NCBI GenBank assembly: GCA_027475525.1
Contig: JAMWFC010000012.1
Coordinates: forward strand, 405,831-469,830
From: Macrolepiota albuminosa
Taxonomy: Eukaryota > Basidiomycota > Agaricomycetes > Agaricales > Agaricaceae
Direction: 5' to 3'
DNA length: 64,000 nucleotides
Shown here: positions 1-11,189 of the stretch, one piece after another
How positions within the stretch are numbered: the stretch's first letter is position 1
Layout: each line of letters opens with the position of its first letter
Program-made: the position numbers and the translations under genes
Notes under the pieces: model-generated
Database searches by the model: none
Seen by the model: only the letters and a program-made list of their open reading frames with translations
What the model was told of the DNA's origin: nothing

Positions 1-126
1 TATGTCTTACTGGTTCAAGCATATGTTGTTAAAGAATAGAAAGTTCACATTTATCAAGAAATGATGTTACAATTCCAAGTTATATATATTCTATTAGTAC
101 AGTATCAACAAATATCAAGTTAGATG

Positions 127-285
127 CTAAAATATAAAAGTTAGTAATAAGTAGGTAATTAACAATCATACTCACATTTGTAAACCCAAAAAATAATGCT
201 ACAATTCCAAGTTATATGTACAGTATCAAGTTAGATGCTAAAATATAAAGTTAGTAATAAGTATATAATTAACAATCACACTTAC
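127..285 (-). repeat. Duplicated intron-exon module at the Helitron 3' end
   Basis: On the minus strand two near-identical introns follow the helicase. One is 238-285 (donor GTAAGTGTG, branch TACTAAC, acceptor TATTTTAG, 48 bp). The other is 127-175 (donor GTGAGTATG, same branch and acceptor, 49 bp). They are separated by a 62-base exon. Spacing of the two donors is 110 bp. The helicase reading frame runs straight into the first donor, so the protein end is probably spliced. Confidence 0.6.
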
Positions 286-1822
286 ATTTGTAAACCATTA
301 AGAACTTCTTGATACACAATATTTGCAGTTGCTCTTGATGTATTTTCTTCTGACAAAATCACCTTGATACGATCTCCTGATGTGCATCGAGAAAGTGCAA
401 CATAGAGTTGGCCATGTGTAAAAACCGGTGATCGAAGGTCCAATCCAACATGCTTGACTGATTGCCCTTGAGACTTGTTGATAGTCATAGCAAAGGCCAA
501 TCAAATTGGAAACTGTCTCCTGCGTAATGGTATGGGCAAATCCTCTTCAGAGGCATCTAGATTGATCCTTGGAATCAAAACAGTTGAACCTGCAAACTTG
601 GCATCTCCACTGATAATACGACATCTGAGAACTCTAGTGCTGATGTGAGTGATAATCATTCTTGTTCCATTGCAAAGTCCTTTGGTTGTGTCCAGATTCC
701 TGAGAAGCATGACAGGAACTCCAATCTTCAAAGCCAGTTTAGCCAAAAGCAAACTACTGGCTTTCAAAGAGTTGAGATATTCCACAGGATATAATGCAAG
801 GCCATCAGGATTCCTGTTATCAGAGAGAACAGAATCTGCACTCTGTAAAATCCTTTCTTCCCCTGGATATCTCTCTAAAACTTCTGCATTGATCTCCTCT
901 ATATCAGAGTTCTTGCCAGAAAGAATAGTCTGGTCCAGGTAATACTGATCATTTTGAGGATGATCAATATCAGGATATGTGGAAGAAATCAATCCAGTGA
1001 TAGAATTGTCATCACAGATCATCCTTTCAGGCAGTTTGACTGTTTCTCCAGGTCCTAGATTTTTCCCTGCACCAACATCCAACAACCAAGCTGCATGAGC
1101 AATATTCTCTGCAGTCTGATCCAATCTCATATTTTGGACCAAGTAATGGACTTGAATATGATCCCAAAGTTGGCCCCTTTTGAGTGAAGCAACAATCATC
1201 TGCTGCCTAAGTCCATGTGGAACTACTGGAAGAGTTTGTCTGAAGTCCCCTCCAAAAACCACAGTAACTCAATCATCTGCTGCCTAAGTCCATGTGGAAC
1301 TACTGGAAGAGTTTGTCTGAAGTCCCCTCCAAAAACCACAGTAACTCCACCAAAGGAAATGTCGTTATTGAAGATGTCCCTGAAGCCACGATCGACAGAG
1401 TCAATGGCATTTTTGTGTTGCATTGGAACTTCATCCCAAATAACAACTTTGGTGCGAAGTATGAGCTGTGATAACTAGGTTCCTCTCTTGATATTGGCAA
1501 TGGATGTGTCAAGAGCAGGAATGGGAATTTTGAATCTTGAATGAGCTGTCCTACCCCCTTCCAACAATAAGGCAGCAATGCCAGATAATGCTACACATGA
1601 TGCCACATCTCCATGAGAACGAAATGCAGCAGCCAGAGTATTGCAGACAAAGGTTTTGCCACATCCTCCAGCACTGTGAATGAATAGCATCCTGCCCAAA
1701 TTGTTGTTCACAGAATCCATGACAGCATCAAAAGTCTCCAGTTGTTCCACATTGAACTTGGCTTTGTTTCCCTCCACTCTTTGCTTGAGGTCCTCAACAT
1801 CATAATTAGTTTCATCTTCCAA
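282..1822 (-). pseudogene. Helitron Pif1-like helicase region
   Basis: This is the C-terminal helicase half of the Helitron protein, which unwinds DNA during rolling-circle transposition. It shows a Walker A loop (AGGCGKT) near 1660, a Walker B stretch (VVIWDEVPM) near 1435, GGDFRQTLPV near 1230, and the C-terminal motif with INKSQGQ and ALSR near 390-480. Breaks are a TAG at 1475-1477, the 77-bp duplication at 1194-1347 and a TGA at 501-503. The last sits where the family has Arg (FPIRLAFA), so it fits CGA to TGA. Frames on both sides of the duplication agree if one 77-bp copy is removed (161-77=84). Not functional as it stands. Confidence 0.9.
1194..1347. repeat. 77-bp tandem duplication no. 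1
   Basis: Two adjacent identical 77-bp copies (1194-1270, 1271-1347) inside the Helitron helicase. Removing one restores the frame. Probably an assembly join artefact (see findings). Confidence 0.95.
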
Positions 1823-3055
1823 AAGTCTATTGCCTAGAAGATTGATCAGTATTCAAGTCAATCTCTTATGCAAATGCCAATTACCTGGAACTATATTCCA
1901 ATTCTGTTGAGCCTCTGGCATGTTGGGAAAGTCTTTCAGAGTTTTCCCAAAATTCATCAAAGTGTCATTGATGAGATAAAGGCCATAGTCATAGACATCC
2001 TCATTGGTAAAGACTCGGTCCCTGTATTGCCTAGTATGTTCCAATCTGTGTCGAAGATCATCACAGATAGAATGTTTGAATTTGTCCCATAGAGCCTCAG
2101 GAGTGGCAGGAGCACAATGGAATAGGATAGTGCAAAACAGCTGTCTGAGAGCTGATCCTAGTTGGATTGGAGCAGCTTCAGTGAGACACTGCCTCCATTC
2201 TGCATCATCCTCCAAAAGACCTAGAGCCTTGCATGCTTCTTGATAAGTGGGATAGATATGGCCATTGACTGTCCTGAGATCAGCCCATGAAGTTGCATTG
2301 GTTACAACAGTCAAGAGCATCCTAAGATAGAACCTTTCTCCCTGTCTTGGTGAAGCAAAATACATCCTTTCAATTGCTGTCCCTCTCTGCCTCTCCTTCC
2401 AACTCCGTTTAGATGCTTCATAAACAAACTTGGTTGGAAAGTTCTGATAAGTGGTGTTATTATTGGGAAACCTGGTATTGGCTTCAAACCAAGCTGTGAG
2501 TGCAGTCTTGTCTGCATTAGGTCTAGCAGCCACCACCTGTATTGGTTCATCATCTGAGAAATAGACTTCATGCTGGTTTTCCAAGTGCACAGGCAATCTG
2601 TACACTGAAGGATATTCAGCATGCATGTTGAATTCAAAGATGTGCCAGCAAGCCTCAGGAGCAGAAATGTATCTGGCATCCAAGTGTTCCTTGATTTCAT
2701 CCCTCTCCTCCCTAGCAATCTCCAAAGTTGTCCTATCATGGCCCTTGTAGATGTACTTGTGAATGTATTTGATTGCATCTACTGAAGCACAGACTTCCAC
2801 ATTGATATGACATTGGAATTTGGCTGAGAGATATGGATTGTATGGGACAACATTACAATTGTCATAACGACGACCATGCTTTTCAAAAAAGCGGCCATTG
2901 TTAGGTCTGGCATATTGGGGATAGCCATCATCACCATACTGTGTAGCTTCTTGAAATTCCTTGGGATATCTCTTGGAACATCTGCCATCTACCATGCACT
3001 TGGCATTGGGAAAATCTGCTCCACATGGACCATGAACCATATTGGTAGTAACAAC

Positions 3056-3105
3056 CTAATAACAAAGGTAAGTTACTGCATTGATAATTCAAGCAAAGCC
3101 AATAC
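3056..3105 (-). other. 50-bp intron in the Helitron Rep gene
   Basis: On the minus strand the donor is CAG|GTATTG and the acceptor TTATTAG|GTTG. Removing exactly 50 bp joins the frame ending at QLYQ to the one starting VVTTNMVHGPCG (467-50=417, a multiple of 3). The second block is a conserved Helitron motif. This supports a spliced intron rather than a mutation. Confidence 0.75.
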
Positions 3106-3695
3106 CTGATACAATTGAGGCTGAGTCACTGGATCAGGAATTTGAGCAGAAACAATAGTGTCCACATGAGCTGCATCTTTGATCTTGTCATGATGATGGA
3201 AAAAGATCAAGATATGTATATGTGGAAGTCCCCTCTTTTGAAATTCAATGGTATGGACAGATGCCACACATTTTCCAAATAGACCATCTTTTATGTCCTT
3301 CAAAAGAGCATTTTTCTTGAGTTCAAATACTCTGGCAACAATATCTGGACAGTCAGAAGCTGTTTGCCTCTTTCCATTAACCATAGGTTCTTTCAACAGA
3401 GCCTCTTCAATTTCTGGCCACTTTGGATTGGCAGTCATAGTGATGAAGAGATCTGGTTTGTGGAAATGGCTACAAATAGCCATAGAGTCCTGGAATAGTT
3501 GCTGCATGTGTCATTCACTTCTAACATGTGAAGAGAGGAGGACCACACGTCGGCTCTGTCTGCGTAAGTCTTCATCTCCAGTAGCCGCATCAACCACTCC
3601 TTGATAGACTTCAGCCTTAATCTTCTTTTGATTCTGCCTGACCTAGTTGAGCTTTGATTGTTCTATTGATGCCCATGCATCCACAACATATTGCT

Positions 3696-3849
3696 GGAAC
3701 AGTCTGCTACTCCAAAGCAATGCAGCATTGGCTTCCAAAGCCCTCTGCTGCAGCCTATATGCATAATATGCAGGAACAGTCTGCTACTCCAAAGCAATGC
3801 AGCATTGGCTTCCAAAGCTCTCTGCTGCAGCCTATATGCATAATATGCA
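3696..3849. repeat. 77-bp tandem duplication no. 2
   Basis: Copies at 3696-3772 and 3773-3849, with one C/T difference, in the Helitron Rep region. Removing one restores the frame to the next segment. Confidence 0.95.
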
Positions 3850-4031
3850 GTTTGGCTGACATTTTTGGCTCTTTGTTCTCCTGCTGGTCCAAATTGAGAT
3901 TGAATATCGGTGTGAAATCCAGGTTCTCCAGTTGGAAATATGACAGTATAGTGCAAGGGAGTATAATAGGGATGCAAATAGCTGATTCGCTTCAATTGAC
4001 CTCCATGCAGATGCAGGACTATGTCACAGTG

Positions 4032-4185
4032 ATCTGATCGTTCTTCAGAACCATCTCCTGGTATAATTGCAGCAACTCCTTCCTGTTCATTAGGGTTGTT
4101 ATAGTGTTATCTGATCGTTCTTCAGAACCATCTCCTGGTATAATTGCAGCAACTCCTTCCTGTTCATTAGGGTTGTTATAGTGTT
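4032..4185. repeat. 77-bp tandem duplication no. 3
   Basis: Copies at 4032-4108 and 4109-4185 in the Helitron. Collapsing them joins the frames on either side (980-77=903). Confidence 0.95.
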
Positions 4186-4952
4186 GATGGTCTCCAAAGT
4201 CAGCTCTAAGTTGAACAGAAAGCCTTTGTGGTTGGCCTTCAGGAACTTCTGTCATAATCTGCTTTGCAAGCTTGTATAAGCCAATAAAGGGATTGACTCT
4301 ATGAAGCATATCCTGCAAAGAGGCCATTATCTGAGGATCCAATCTAGGATTGCTTCTCTGACGAAAAGCCAATTGTTGATTGTGATCGTAGAAGTAGAGT
4401 TGTGCATATACAGGATGATCACCTTCAGTTGGAAGCAAAGCACCTGTCAGATGATGGAGCTCTCCATTGATCCTAAAGCTGTATGGTCCAGGAGCATTGG
4501 TAATTGCATGGTCAATCTTGACTCCCAGAGATGTAAATGCAAAGGCTGCATTGTATTGACGGATAGATGCTTTGAAAGCATCAGAAAAAGCATGATGGCC
4601 TTGGAGTAAGCCAAGCAGTTCTGGTGGAGCGTCTGCAAGTCTGGGCAAATCAATCTGCCCTTGTAAACAGCACATGCCAAACTTTGGATTACGTCTAGTA
4701 GACTTGGAGAGCTTTTCAGCATCAAAATGTAGAGCATGACAGTGTGGACATGCAACATCCATAGAACCAAGATAGTGTGAAGGAGATCCATCCATGTAAT
4801 GCTGTCTTCCTGTTGGAAGAGCATTTCTAGGCTGAACATCATCAGGTTGTTGTATCCTCTGTAAAACAGGAGGTGCTGGTACATTTTGCTGCATGACATC
4901 CCCAGGTGGATCTACATACTCCAAGTCAGGAGGTGCTGGTAGATATTGCTGT

Positions 4953-6493
4953 CTATTCTCCAGGTGGATCCACATACTCCAAGTCCTCCTCTATATTCTC
5001 AGCAGGATTATTTCTAGGATCATCCAGTAGATTTGGATCAATTTCATTGTCTATGGGATGCTCCAAATACTCCAAAGGATTTTGAAGCATTTCATTAAAA
5101 GCTGCATGGATATTTTGTAATCTATGAGGATCCAAATCATTGAAATCCTCTTCAAGATCAGCTAAATGTTGCTGTTGCCAGTTTTGTAAGATCCTTTCAG
5201 CCCTAGCCTGATTCAAAGGCCTATGTTCAGGATTGAGATCTACATCCTGTTAATCTTTCTTAGTCAATGCAACCTTTAAAAGTTGTCTTTGTCTCACCTC
5301 TAGCTGATGTAAAGCCCTTTGTGCCTCTGCTAGAGCTATAGCAATATCTCTGAGCTGTTGTTGCTCATGCAATACTGCTAATGCCTGTTGTTGCCTTTGC
5401 CACTCTTGTTGCCTCTCCTCCTCTTCAGCCATAGCAATATGTCTGAGCTGTTGCTGCTCTTGTAACACTGCTAGTGCCTGCCGTTGTCTATCCTGCTCCT
5501 CAGCTGCAGCAATATGCCTCAACCTTTGTTGGTCTTGCAATGCTGCTAATGATTGTGCTTGTATAGAAGCAACCTGCTGGTTAATTTGTCTTCCTCTATT
5601 CCCAAGTGCAGGTGGCAGTGGTAGTGGCATTGTGAAGTTTGGCAAAGCAGCTCTATGCAAAGCAGGCATTCTAGGTATAGGATTCTGTAAAGGAGCATCC
5701 CAACCTTCAGGCAAATGAGTTTCAGGTATACTCATAGCAGTCCCACCAACTACAGGCTGATTGACTGATCCCACTCTATGATCTCTTTCATGCACAGTAG
5801 CTGGTAGAGGTGGTATCATTCTAGGAATTGGATTTTGCAAAGGAGCATTCCATCCTTCAGGTAAATGAGTTTCAGGAATAGCTCTAGCAAATAGATCCTC
5901 AGCAACAGTTGGTGGTCTAAGAGGCTTCCTCAAAGAGCTAGAAGGATTTTCCCTAGAGCTTGAAGCAATCTGATTATTTCCCCTAGTTCTCATATCACTC
6001 AATCCTGTATTTCCTCCAGATATATCAGAGCTTGAAGCAATCTGATTATTTCCCTCAGTTCTTATATCCCCCAATCTTGTGATTCCAAGTTGTACATCCT
6101 CAGATGCAAATAAATCCACAGCAACAGTTGGTCCAATAGGCCTCTCTAAAGAGCTAGAGGCAATCTGATTATTTCTTCCAATTCTTATATCCCCAGATCC
6201 CATATCCCCAGTTCCATAATGAAGTGGTATAACCACTGAAGTAGATCTTCTACTTCAATTCTTATATCCCCAGATCCCATATCCCCAGTTCCATAATGAA
6301 GTGGTATAACCACTGAAGTAGATCTTCTACTTCTATGTGCACGATGATCATCAGGATCAGTCATTTGCAACTGTTGAAGCCTGCTGTCTTTGACTTTCAG
6401 GAGTACTGGGTTCAGAATAAGTAGTTGAAGATTGTCTAAATTATTGATTTTTAAGCATTTCAATAGTTCAAACTCTTTAAAAGTTACATACAT
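4953..6493 (-). pseudogene. Helitron N-terminal low-complexity region
   Basis: Upstream part of the Helitron open reading frame, not conserved in function. It holds a Gln/Ala/Glu-rich stretch predicted to be coiled coil (5260-5600), two diverged copies of a unit with IPETHLPEGW (5650-5720 and 5820-5890), and repeats of GNNQIASSS (5940-6180). The frame is broken by the 77-bp duplication at 6180-6333 (257-77=180 restores it) and by a TAA at 5250. A 58-60-bp internal tandem repeat at 4868-4985 coincides with a one-base frame change. No known domain is visible. Confidence 0.7.
6180..6333. repeat. 77-bp tandem duplication no. 4
   Basis: Copies at 6180-6256 and 6257-6333 near the 5' end of the Helitron gene. 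Collapsing them joins the frames (257-77=180). Confidence 0.95.
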
Positions 6494-6539
6494 GATGATA
6501 TATCTAGTATATCAATAGCTAGATGTTGTCAAACTTTCA

Positions 6540-6860
6540 CTAATAAGCTGAAATCAATGTTGATTAGCATTGATCAATAATAAATGAACTAATACTAACT
6601 ATTTGTAGTGTCAAATAAGCTGAATTGAATATGTATCAGCATTGATCAATAATAAATAAACCAATACTTACTTTGTTGTAATGATTTCGGAATTGTTTGT
6701 AGCTGAATTGAATGTTTATTAATTGATCAATAATAAATAAGCCAATACTTACTTTGTTGTAAATTTGTTTGTAATGTCAAATAAGCTGAATTCAATGTTT
6801 GTAAACATTGATCAATCAATCAACAAACTGATACTTACTTTATTTGTAGTGTCTTTTCAC
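6540..6860. repeat. AT-rich imperfect tandem repeats upstream of the Helitron gene
   Basis: Four diverged units of roughly 80-100 bp share TGATCAATAATAAAT and, in the + sense, ATACTTACTTTGTTG. Read on the minus strand the second motif becomes a GTAAGTAT donor-like site. They may be Helitron leader or intron repeats. No coding potential seen. Confidence 0.6.
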
Positions 6861-8341
6861 TACAACGGTAAATTTTGAATTTATTTGGTCATGTGTGGTC
6901 AAAGAAACCCCCCCCAACTAAGCCTCCACCCTAACCTCACTTTGTTTGGTTCGGACTTCAAGTATGTATAGAGAATTCAATGCTCAATCCCAGCCTCAAC
7001 CTCACTTCGTTCAGTTAAGGCCTCGGCAAGGCCTTCAAATTTATATATTACTGACAGCGCTTATGCTCATAGAGACTATAATGCGTGACATCTTACAATA
7101 AAGGGATTTGACCAAGAAAATTATCTCATTGCAGCTTTTCACTTACATCCAAGCAACAATGAGCAACACTTAAATGAAGCATATACTTATTTGTATTCTG
7201 GTGCATTGTACAGCTGGATGGCTCAAAGCATAACAGTAATGCACATCATTCCAACTAGCATAATTTGTCATCACTTGTTCAACACTGCTTCAAGAGAAAT
7301 CATGAGTATTCTGTCTTCTGATATTTCATTGTCTAATTTTATTAGTGCAGGCACATCACAAACCTCACATAAGCAGAACATATATATTCTGTCTGTATTT
7401 TTTATGTAAGTCAGTTTAATTTTAATGCTTACTAGGCCTTATAAGTTTTACAGATAATTCACATATTTTATTGCAGTATCAACACACTGTATTTTCATAT
7501 TTTATTGTAGTAAATACGCATTGTATTCTATCGATATACATGTTTATACATCATATTTAAAATTAGGAATAGTTAAAATAACAATAAAATTAAATAAATA
7601 AATAATAAAGATAAAAAATAAAAATAAGTAATAAATGTTATGTAAGCATTTGATTGGATGGCCTGTTTACTTATATATATATATTATTTATTAATTATTG
7701 GTTTGGGCACATGATACCATGTTGTGGTCCTTCTGCCATTCCACGTTACCTGAATTTTAAATGTAATCATATAATACATAAGCATTTAGTGGGATGATCG
7801 ATTTAGGAAGTTAAAACTGATGTTTTTATATCACCAATGAAACACTCACATAACTGCGCAGATCATGTAAAGAGCCTAGAGAGTGGATTGCAAATAGAAC
7901 AAAACATGTAAAAAAAATAAAATAATTAAAAATAAAATAAAAATTAATATTAAAAATATACAAACAAATTGTCAAGTTTGTGACGAGGTAGATCTCGGAC
8001 ACACGCCATGCTAGCAATGGCCCATACAAGCAAGTTGAAAATTGCACATCATGTGTCCTTTTTCACTTTTTCCCAAGGAAACACAATTGGTATCAGTAGT
8101 GCAATACTATGTTTACCAGCAACTCATCAATATGTCAAAGAGTATAACAGGAGTTGTACATGGACATTTTGTCAAGAATATAGAATGGTGAATAATGCTT
8201 GGCACCACACATTTCACAGAGGAGAATGGGTGAAGTGCATATGTTCAACTTAGATTAATCAGCACAGCTATCACTGATGATTTCAAAAGGCACTCATTGA
8301 CTTTTATTGAATTTCAAAATCATTACATTTGGTCCTAAGAT
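6861..8341. other. AT-rich spacer, no gene recognised
   Basis: Mostly AT-rich sequence with poly-A/T and short TA runs. A short palindrome (AAGGCCTCGGCAAGGCCTT) lies near 7018. Open frames here are short and lack family features. The right-hand Helitron end may lie in the first part but was not located. Confidence 0.6.
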
Positions 8342-9870
8342 TTAAGAAGATGAATTGTTAATTGTGGTTGACATTACATTAGATGCAGCAGCATTAAAAA
8401 CAAGGGCCGAGGGATGTGAAAAGGTTTGGTGGGTTAATGATCTCAGATAGCTGGGGTCACGGAGGTTGAGCATGAGCCTGCTTATCATCATGCTTGCCAC
8501 TCTACAGCCATTCATAGTGAATACAGTTAGCTTGTTCACTAGTAGCAGAGACGTACACATTGGCAAGAGTTGCTGTAGTTCCTCGTTGGTAATCCTGGAA
8601 GGCCGGTCACCTTGATAGACTGGAGATATATGTAGGACATATTTACAGGGAGAGACTATAGGGATGTTGGTAAACACTGACAAGAAAAATCACAGAACAT
8701 GAATGCACTGACATGAAATGTTATGACAGTCACGAGTTCAATGATTGCAATATTTCTGCAATGATATATCAATATCTCATTTACAGAACCATCTGCATGA
8801 GCACTGGCCCAAAGTATATTGCGCCTAGGGTAAAATATACTTTGAGTGTGAAAAGAAAGTATCCATACAGAAAGCATACTGTCACGTAGGAGAAGTCTGA
8901 ATACAGATTTGCGAACCTGGTCACCCCGTCTCCACGACTTGTACACTGTCATACTGAAAATCAACATGTCAAACATGAGCATTGCAATCCACGCATCGGC
9001 AACATCTGGCCAGGACCATGGATTATTGTTGATCAGTCATACCATAATTCACCTGAACAGTGATAAAAAAACAAACTGTTTGCACTAGTATGGACTTCAA
9101 TAAAATTGATTCGAGTAAATATGTTGTAGTACTCACTCGTGACGGTCTAGCAGTGGGGTACAACTTATTTGTGGATTGATGACAAGGGCACTGGTGTCAT
9201 ACCCAGCAAGTATGGTCCACTGATAAGACAAATGAGAAAATATAAACTTTATGATCAAATTACGCCTCAATACTACTTACTATCGCAAAAGTAACAGCTG
9301 CAACCCCACATGTACAGAGAAAGAAGAGTACTCGCAAGCTTCGGTCCCACAGTGCATATGTTCGTATTATGAAAAGTACTTGTGGGATAACACGTCATCA
9401 ATGATTGACTTGAAGATGGATAATAGACTCACTTCCGACAATGAATTGAGTGACCACTAGGAAATATTGATGATAGGTATCCAATAAAGTGCATCTGGTG
9501 AAAAGAAATTTTAACATATTTTTGGGTACAGCGATGGCGGACCTCACGCCTTGGATGCTCAGTCGAGAATAGAAGCTATTGCAAATTCGAATGGAAAGTA
9601 CCTTGGCTCCAAGTGTCCAAAAGTCTCGAACAAATACAGGAACGTGGCCAAAAAGACTCAAATAGCGATTGAGGTAAAAGAAGGCAGAGGCCCACGAGAG
9701 AGATCGCTTGGACCAAAATCGGTCAACTTCGGCAGGTAGGGTCAACGCATAATCATAGTAAAGTAGAGCTGCAAGCGTCTCTCTGGGAGTGAGTGGAGGT
9801 GAGGAACAGCACTACATACTGTATGAGACGAGATCGATGTAGTTGTTACTAATGCTGCAAAAGTAATCAG
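8342..9870 (-). CDS. DUF6533-type multi-pass membrane protein
   Basis: Multi-exon host gene on the minus strand. The DUF6533 signature lies at about 9600-9770 (LLYYDYALTLPAEVDRFW, then FYLNRYLSLFGHVPVF). Further exons follow the family order: YHQYFLVVTQFIVGS (about 9437-9494), an exon with RTYALWDRSLRVLF (about 9276-9372), one with QISCTPLL (about 9132-9226), one with AWIAMLMFDMLIF (about 8900-8985), and a last exon with MMISRLMLNLRDPSYL. A 55-bp intron at 8502-8556 (donor GTACGT, branch GCTAAC) is well supported. Several hydrophobic segments fit a roughly seven-helix membrane protein. This family is greatly expanded in Agaricomycetes and its function is unknown. The first exon and some boundaries are not resolved, so the right end is approximate. 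Confidence 0.85.
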
Positions 9871-11189
9871 ACAGCCATGGACAAAGCAGAGGGGTAATCA
9901 TACACTTGAGAACGGTGAAATGCTGCGGCGTCTTCAAACATCGAGAGGTCTATTCGAACAAGCTGGTCGTTGTCGGTCCTATGACAGCTTTACATGACTG
10001 GTATATATCTGGTTGCTTAGAATAACTCTTATGCATCTGCCATCTAGAAAGTCATGTCTGGCAGATCGTTGATTATATAGCCTTTGCACAATGGTGTGAA
10101 ACCAGGTTTTCAGACGACAAAGACTACAGGCAAATGATCCATACAGCATTTACTCTACTGTGTCCTAGCTTGCATTTGTAGATGCAGCACGGAAATCCAC
10201 CAGAGGATGAACAGCATATTCGAACCGTGACAGTTCATGAACTGATTATTATTAGGGTTGTATCACCAAGGTGCTCAGTACTTGTGATGTATCATCTCCA
10301 ATGCTTCTACATCTGCAATCTTCATCGGAGACATCATCAGTCACTCAAAGGACAGCACTTTTGTGGACACTCCACAGATAGAGTTAACAGATGAGGGTTT
10401 CTACGAATGTTGATGTCTGTCAAACTGTGTGGCTGCAAATCCAAGCAGCTGAGCATGCTCAAAACAAATAGAGAAACCGATGAAGAAAATGAGGTCTAAC
10501 TCCGGAGAACTACACGATTTCATCATGATTGCGTATGTCGCTCCATGCATCAACTTCTTCAATTCATTATTCTTACGTTACTAATTACGAAGCTTATAGA
10601 GGTGATACGAATTTATTTTCTGTCAGGTGTTCTCCAGATATTCTCGGTAGATCCTACACTAATCTATTGCTCTGATGTACACTGAATTCCTGTAACCTAT
10701 AGCGGACAATTCCAACCTTCTGCTGATTCCCGATTTCAGACAGGGTTATCATTCTTCAGATGCAGCCATTCCTACTTCGGGCTGTCTTTCCAATGCCACT
10801 ATTCCCTTGTGCATCCCTTGGACATCACATGCAGGTATTTAGTTAGAGCACTTTACATGATTTACATCTTTGTTGATTTCTGATTTGAAGGCGCGAATCA
10901 AAACAACGCGTGAAAAAACATGTCCCAGCTGGTTGCAACGCGCCATGCCCGTTGTTCCAGGGCATTGTCCATCTATGGGACGGTGTAATCCCTAATTAGG
11001 AGCACATTCAGACAGGACTTATCCTATTTAGCCATCGCCACGTCAAGTATAGGGGGTATTCTTTCCTTCCTCTTCCTCGTACGTACGATCCGACTGCTAC
11101 CTTATTCCAATATAGCCAGGTCTTGTTCTATGGTGTGTCTATGAAGTTATTCCGACACTGACGGTGTCTCCGTTCTGCGGACTTTCATT
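9871..11189. other. Intergenic sequence, no gene recognised
   Basis: Mixed composition with CpG retained, unlike the old transposons nearby, so it is probably host sequence upstream of the DUF6533 gene. The only open frames are short and unlike known families. Confidence 0.5.

Larger units (their letters stand above)
1853..4975 (-). pseudogene. Helitron Rep (HUH) region with zinc-finger-like N-part
   Basis: Encodes the replication-initiator portion. In order it has a Cys/His cluster (CPHCHALHF...FGMCC) near 4700, a segment with HPYYTPLHY near 3960, the NPKWPEI motif near 3420, the metal-binding HUH motif (GLPHIHIL) near 3220, and the catalytic-tyrosine segment KYIHKYIYKG near 2760. These match the Helitron_like_N family. 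Two 77-bp duplications (3696-3849 and 4032-4185) break the frame, and removing them restores it (980-77=903; 488-77=411). A 50-bp intron lies at 3056-3105. In-frame stops at 3663 and 1853 remain, plus disruption between 3508 and 3663, so the gene is dead. Confidence 0.9.
1..6493 (-). mobile_element. Decayed Helitron, open at left window edge
   Basis: Rolling-circle transposon read on the minus strand. From right to left it has a low-complexity N-terminal region, a Cys/His segment, a HUH Rep domain and a Pif1-type helicase. This is the standard Helitron RepHel order. After collapsing four 77-bp duplications and removing one 50-bp intron, one frame runs through most of it. The remaining lesions are one frameshift near 4953-4975 and several in-frame stops (at 5250, 3663, 1853, 1475 and 501). 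The 5'-TC and CTRR-3' termini were not found; the 3' end lies beyond position 1 or in the repeat at its edge. The copy is poor in CpG, so it is old. Confidence 0.88.

Noticed and set aside
4868..4985. Repeat of about 58-60 bp in the Helitron as a 77-bp type duplication
   Set aside because: Different period and diverged copies; a natural coding repeat.
6540..6860. CRISPR-like array
   Set aside because: Units are diverged, AT-rich, without regular spacers, and the genome is fungal.
10182..10394. Possible 70-codon host gene
   Set aside because: No family resemblance, no supporting intron pattern, length within chance.
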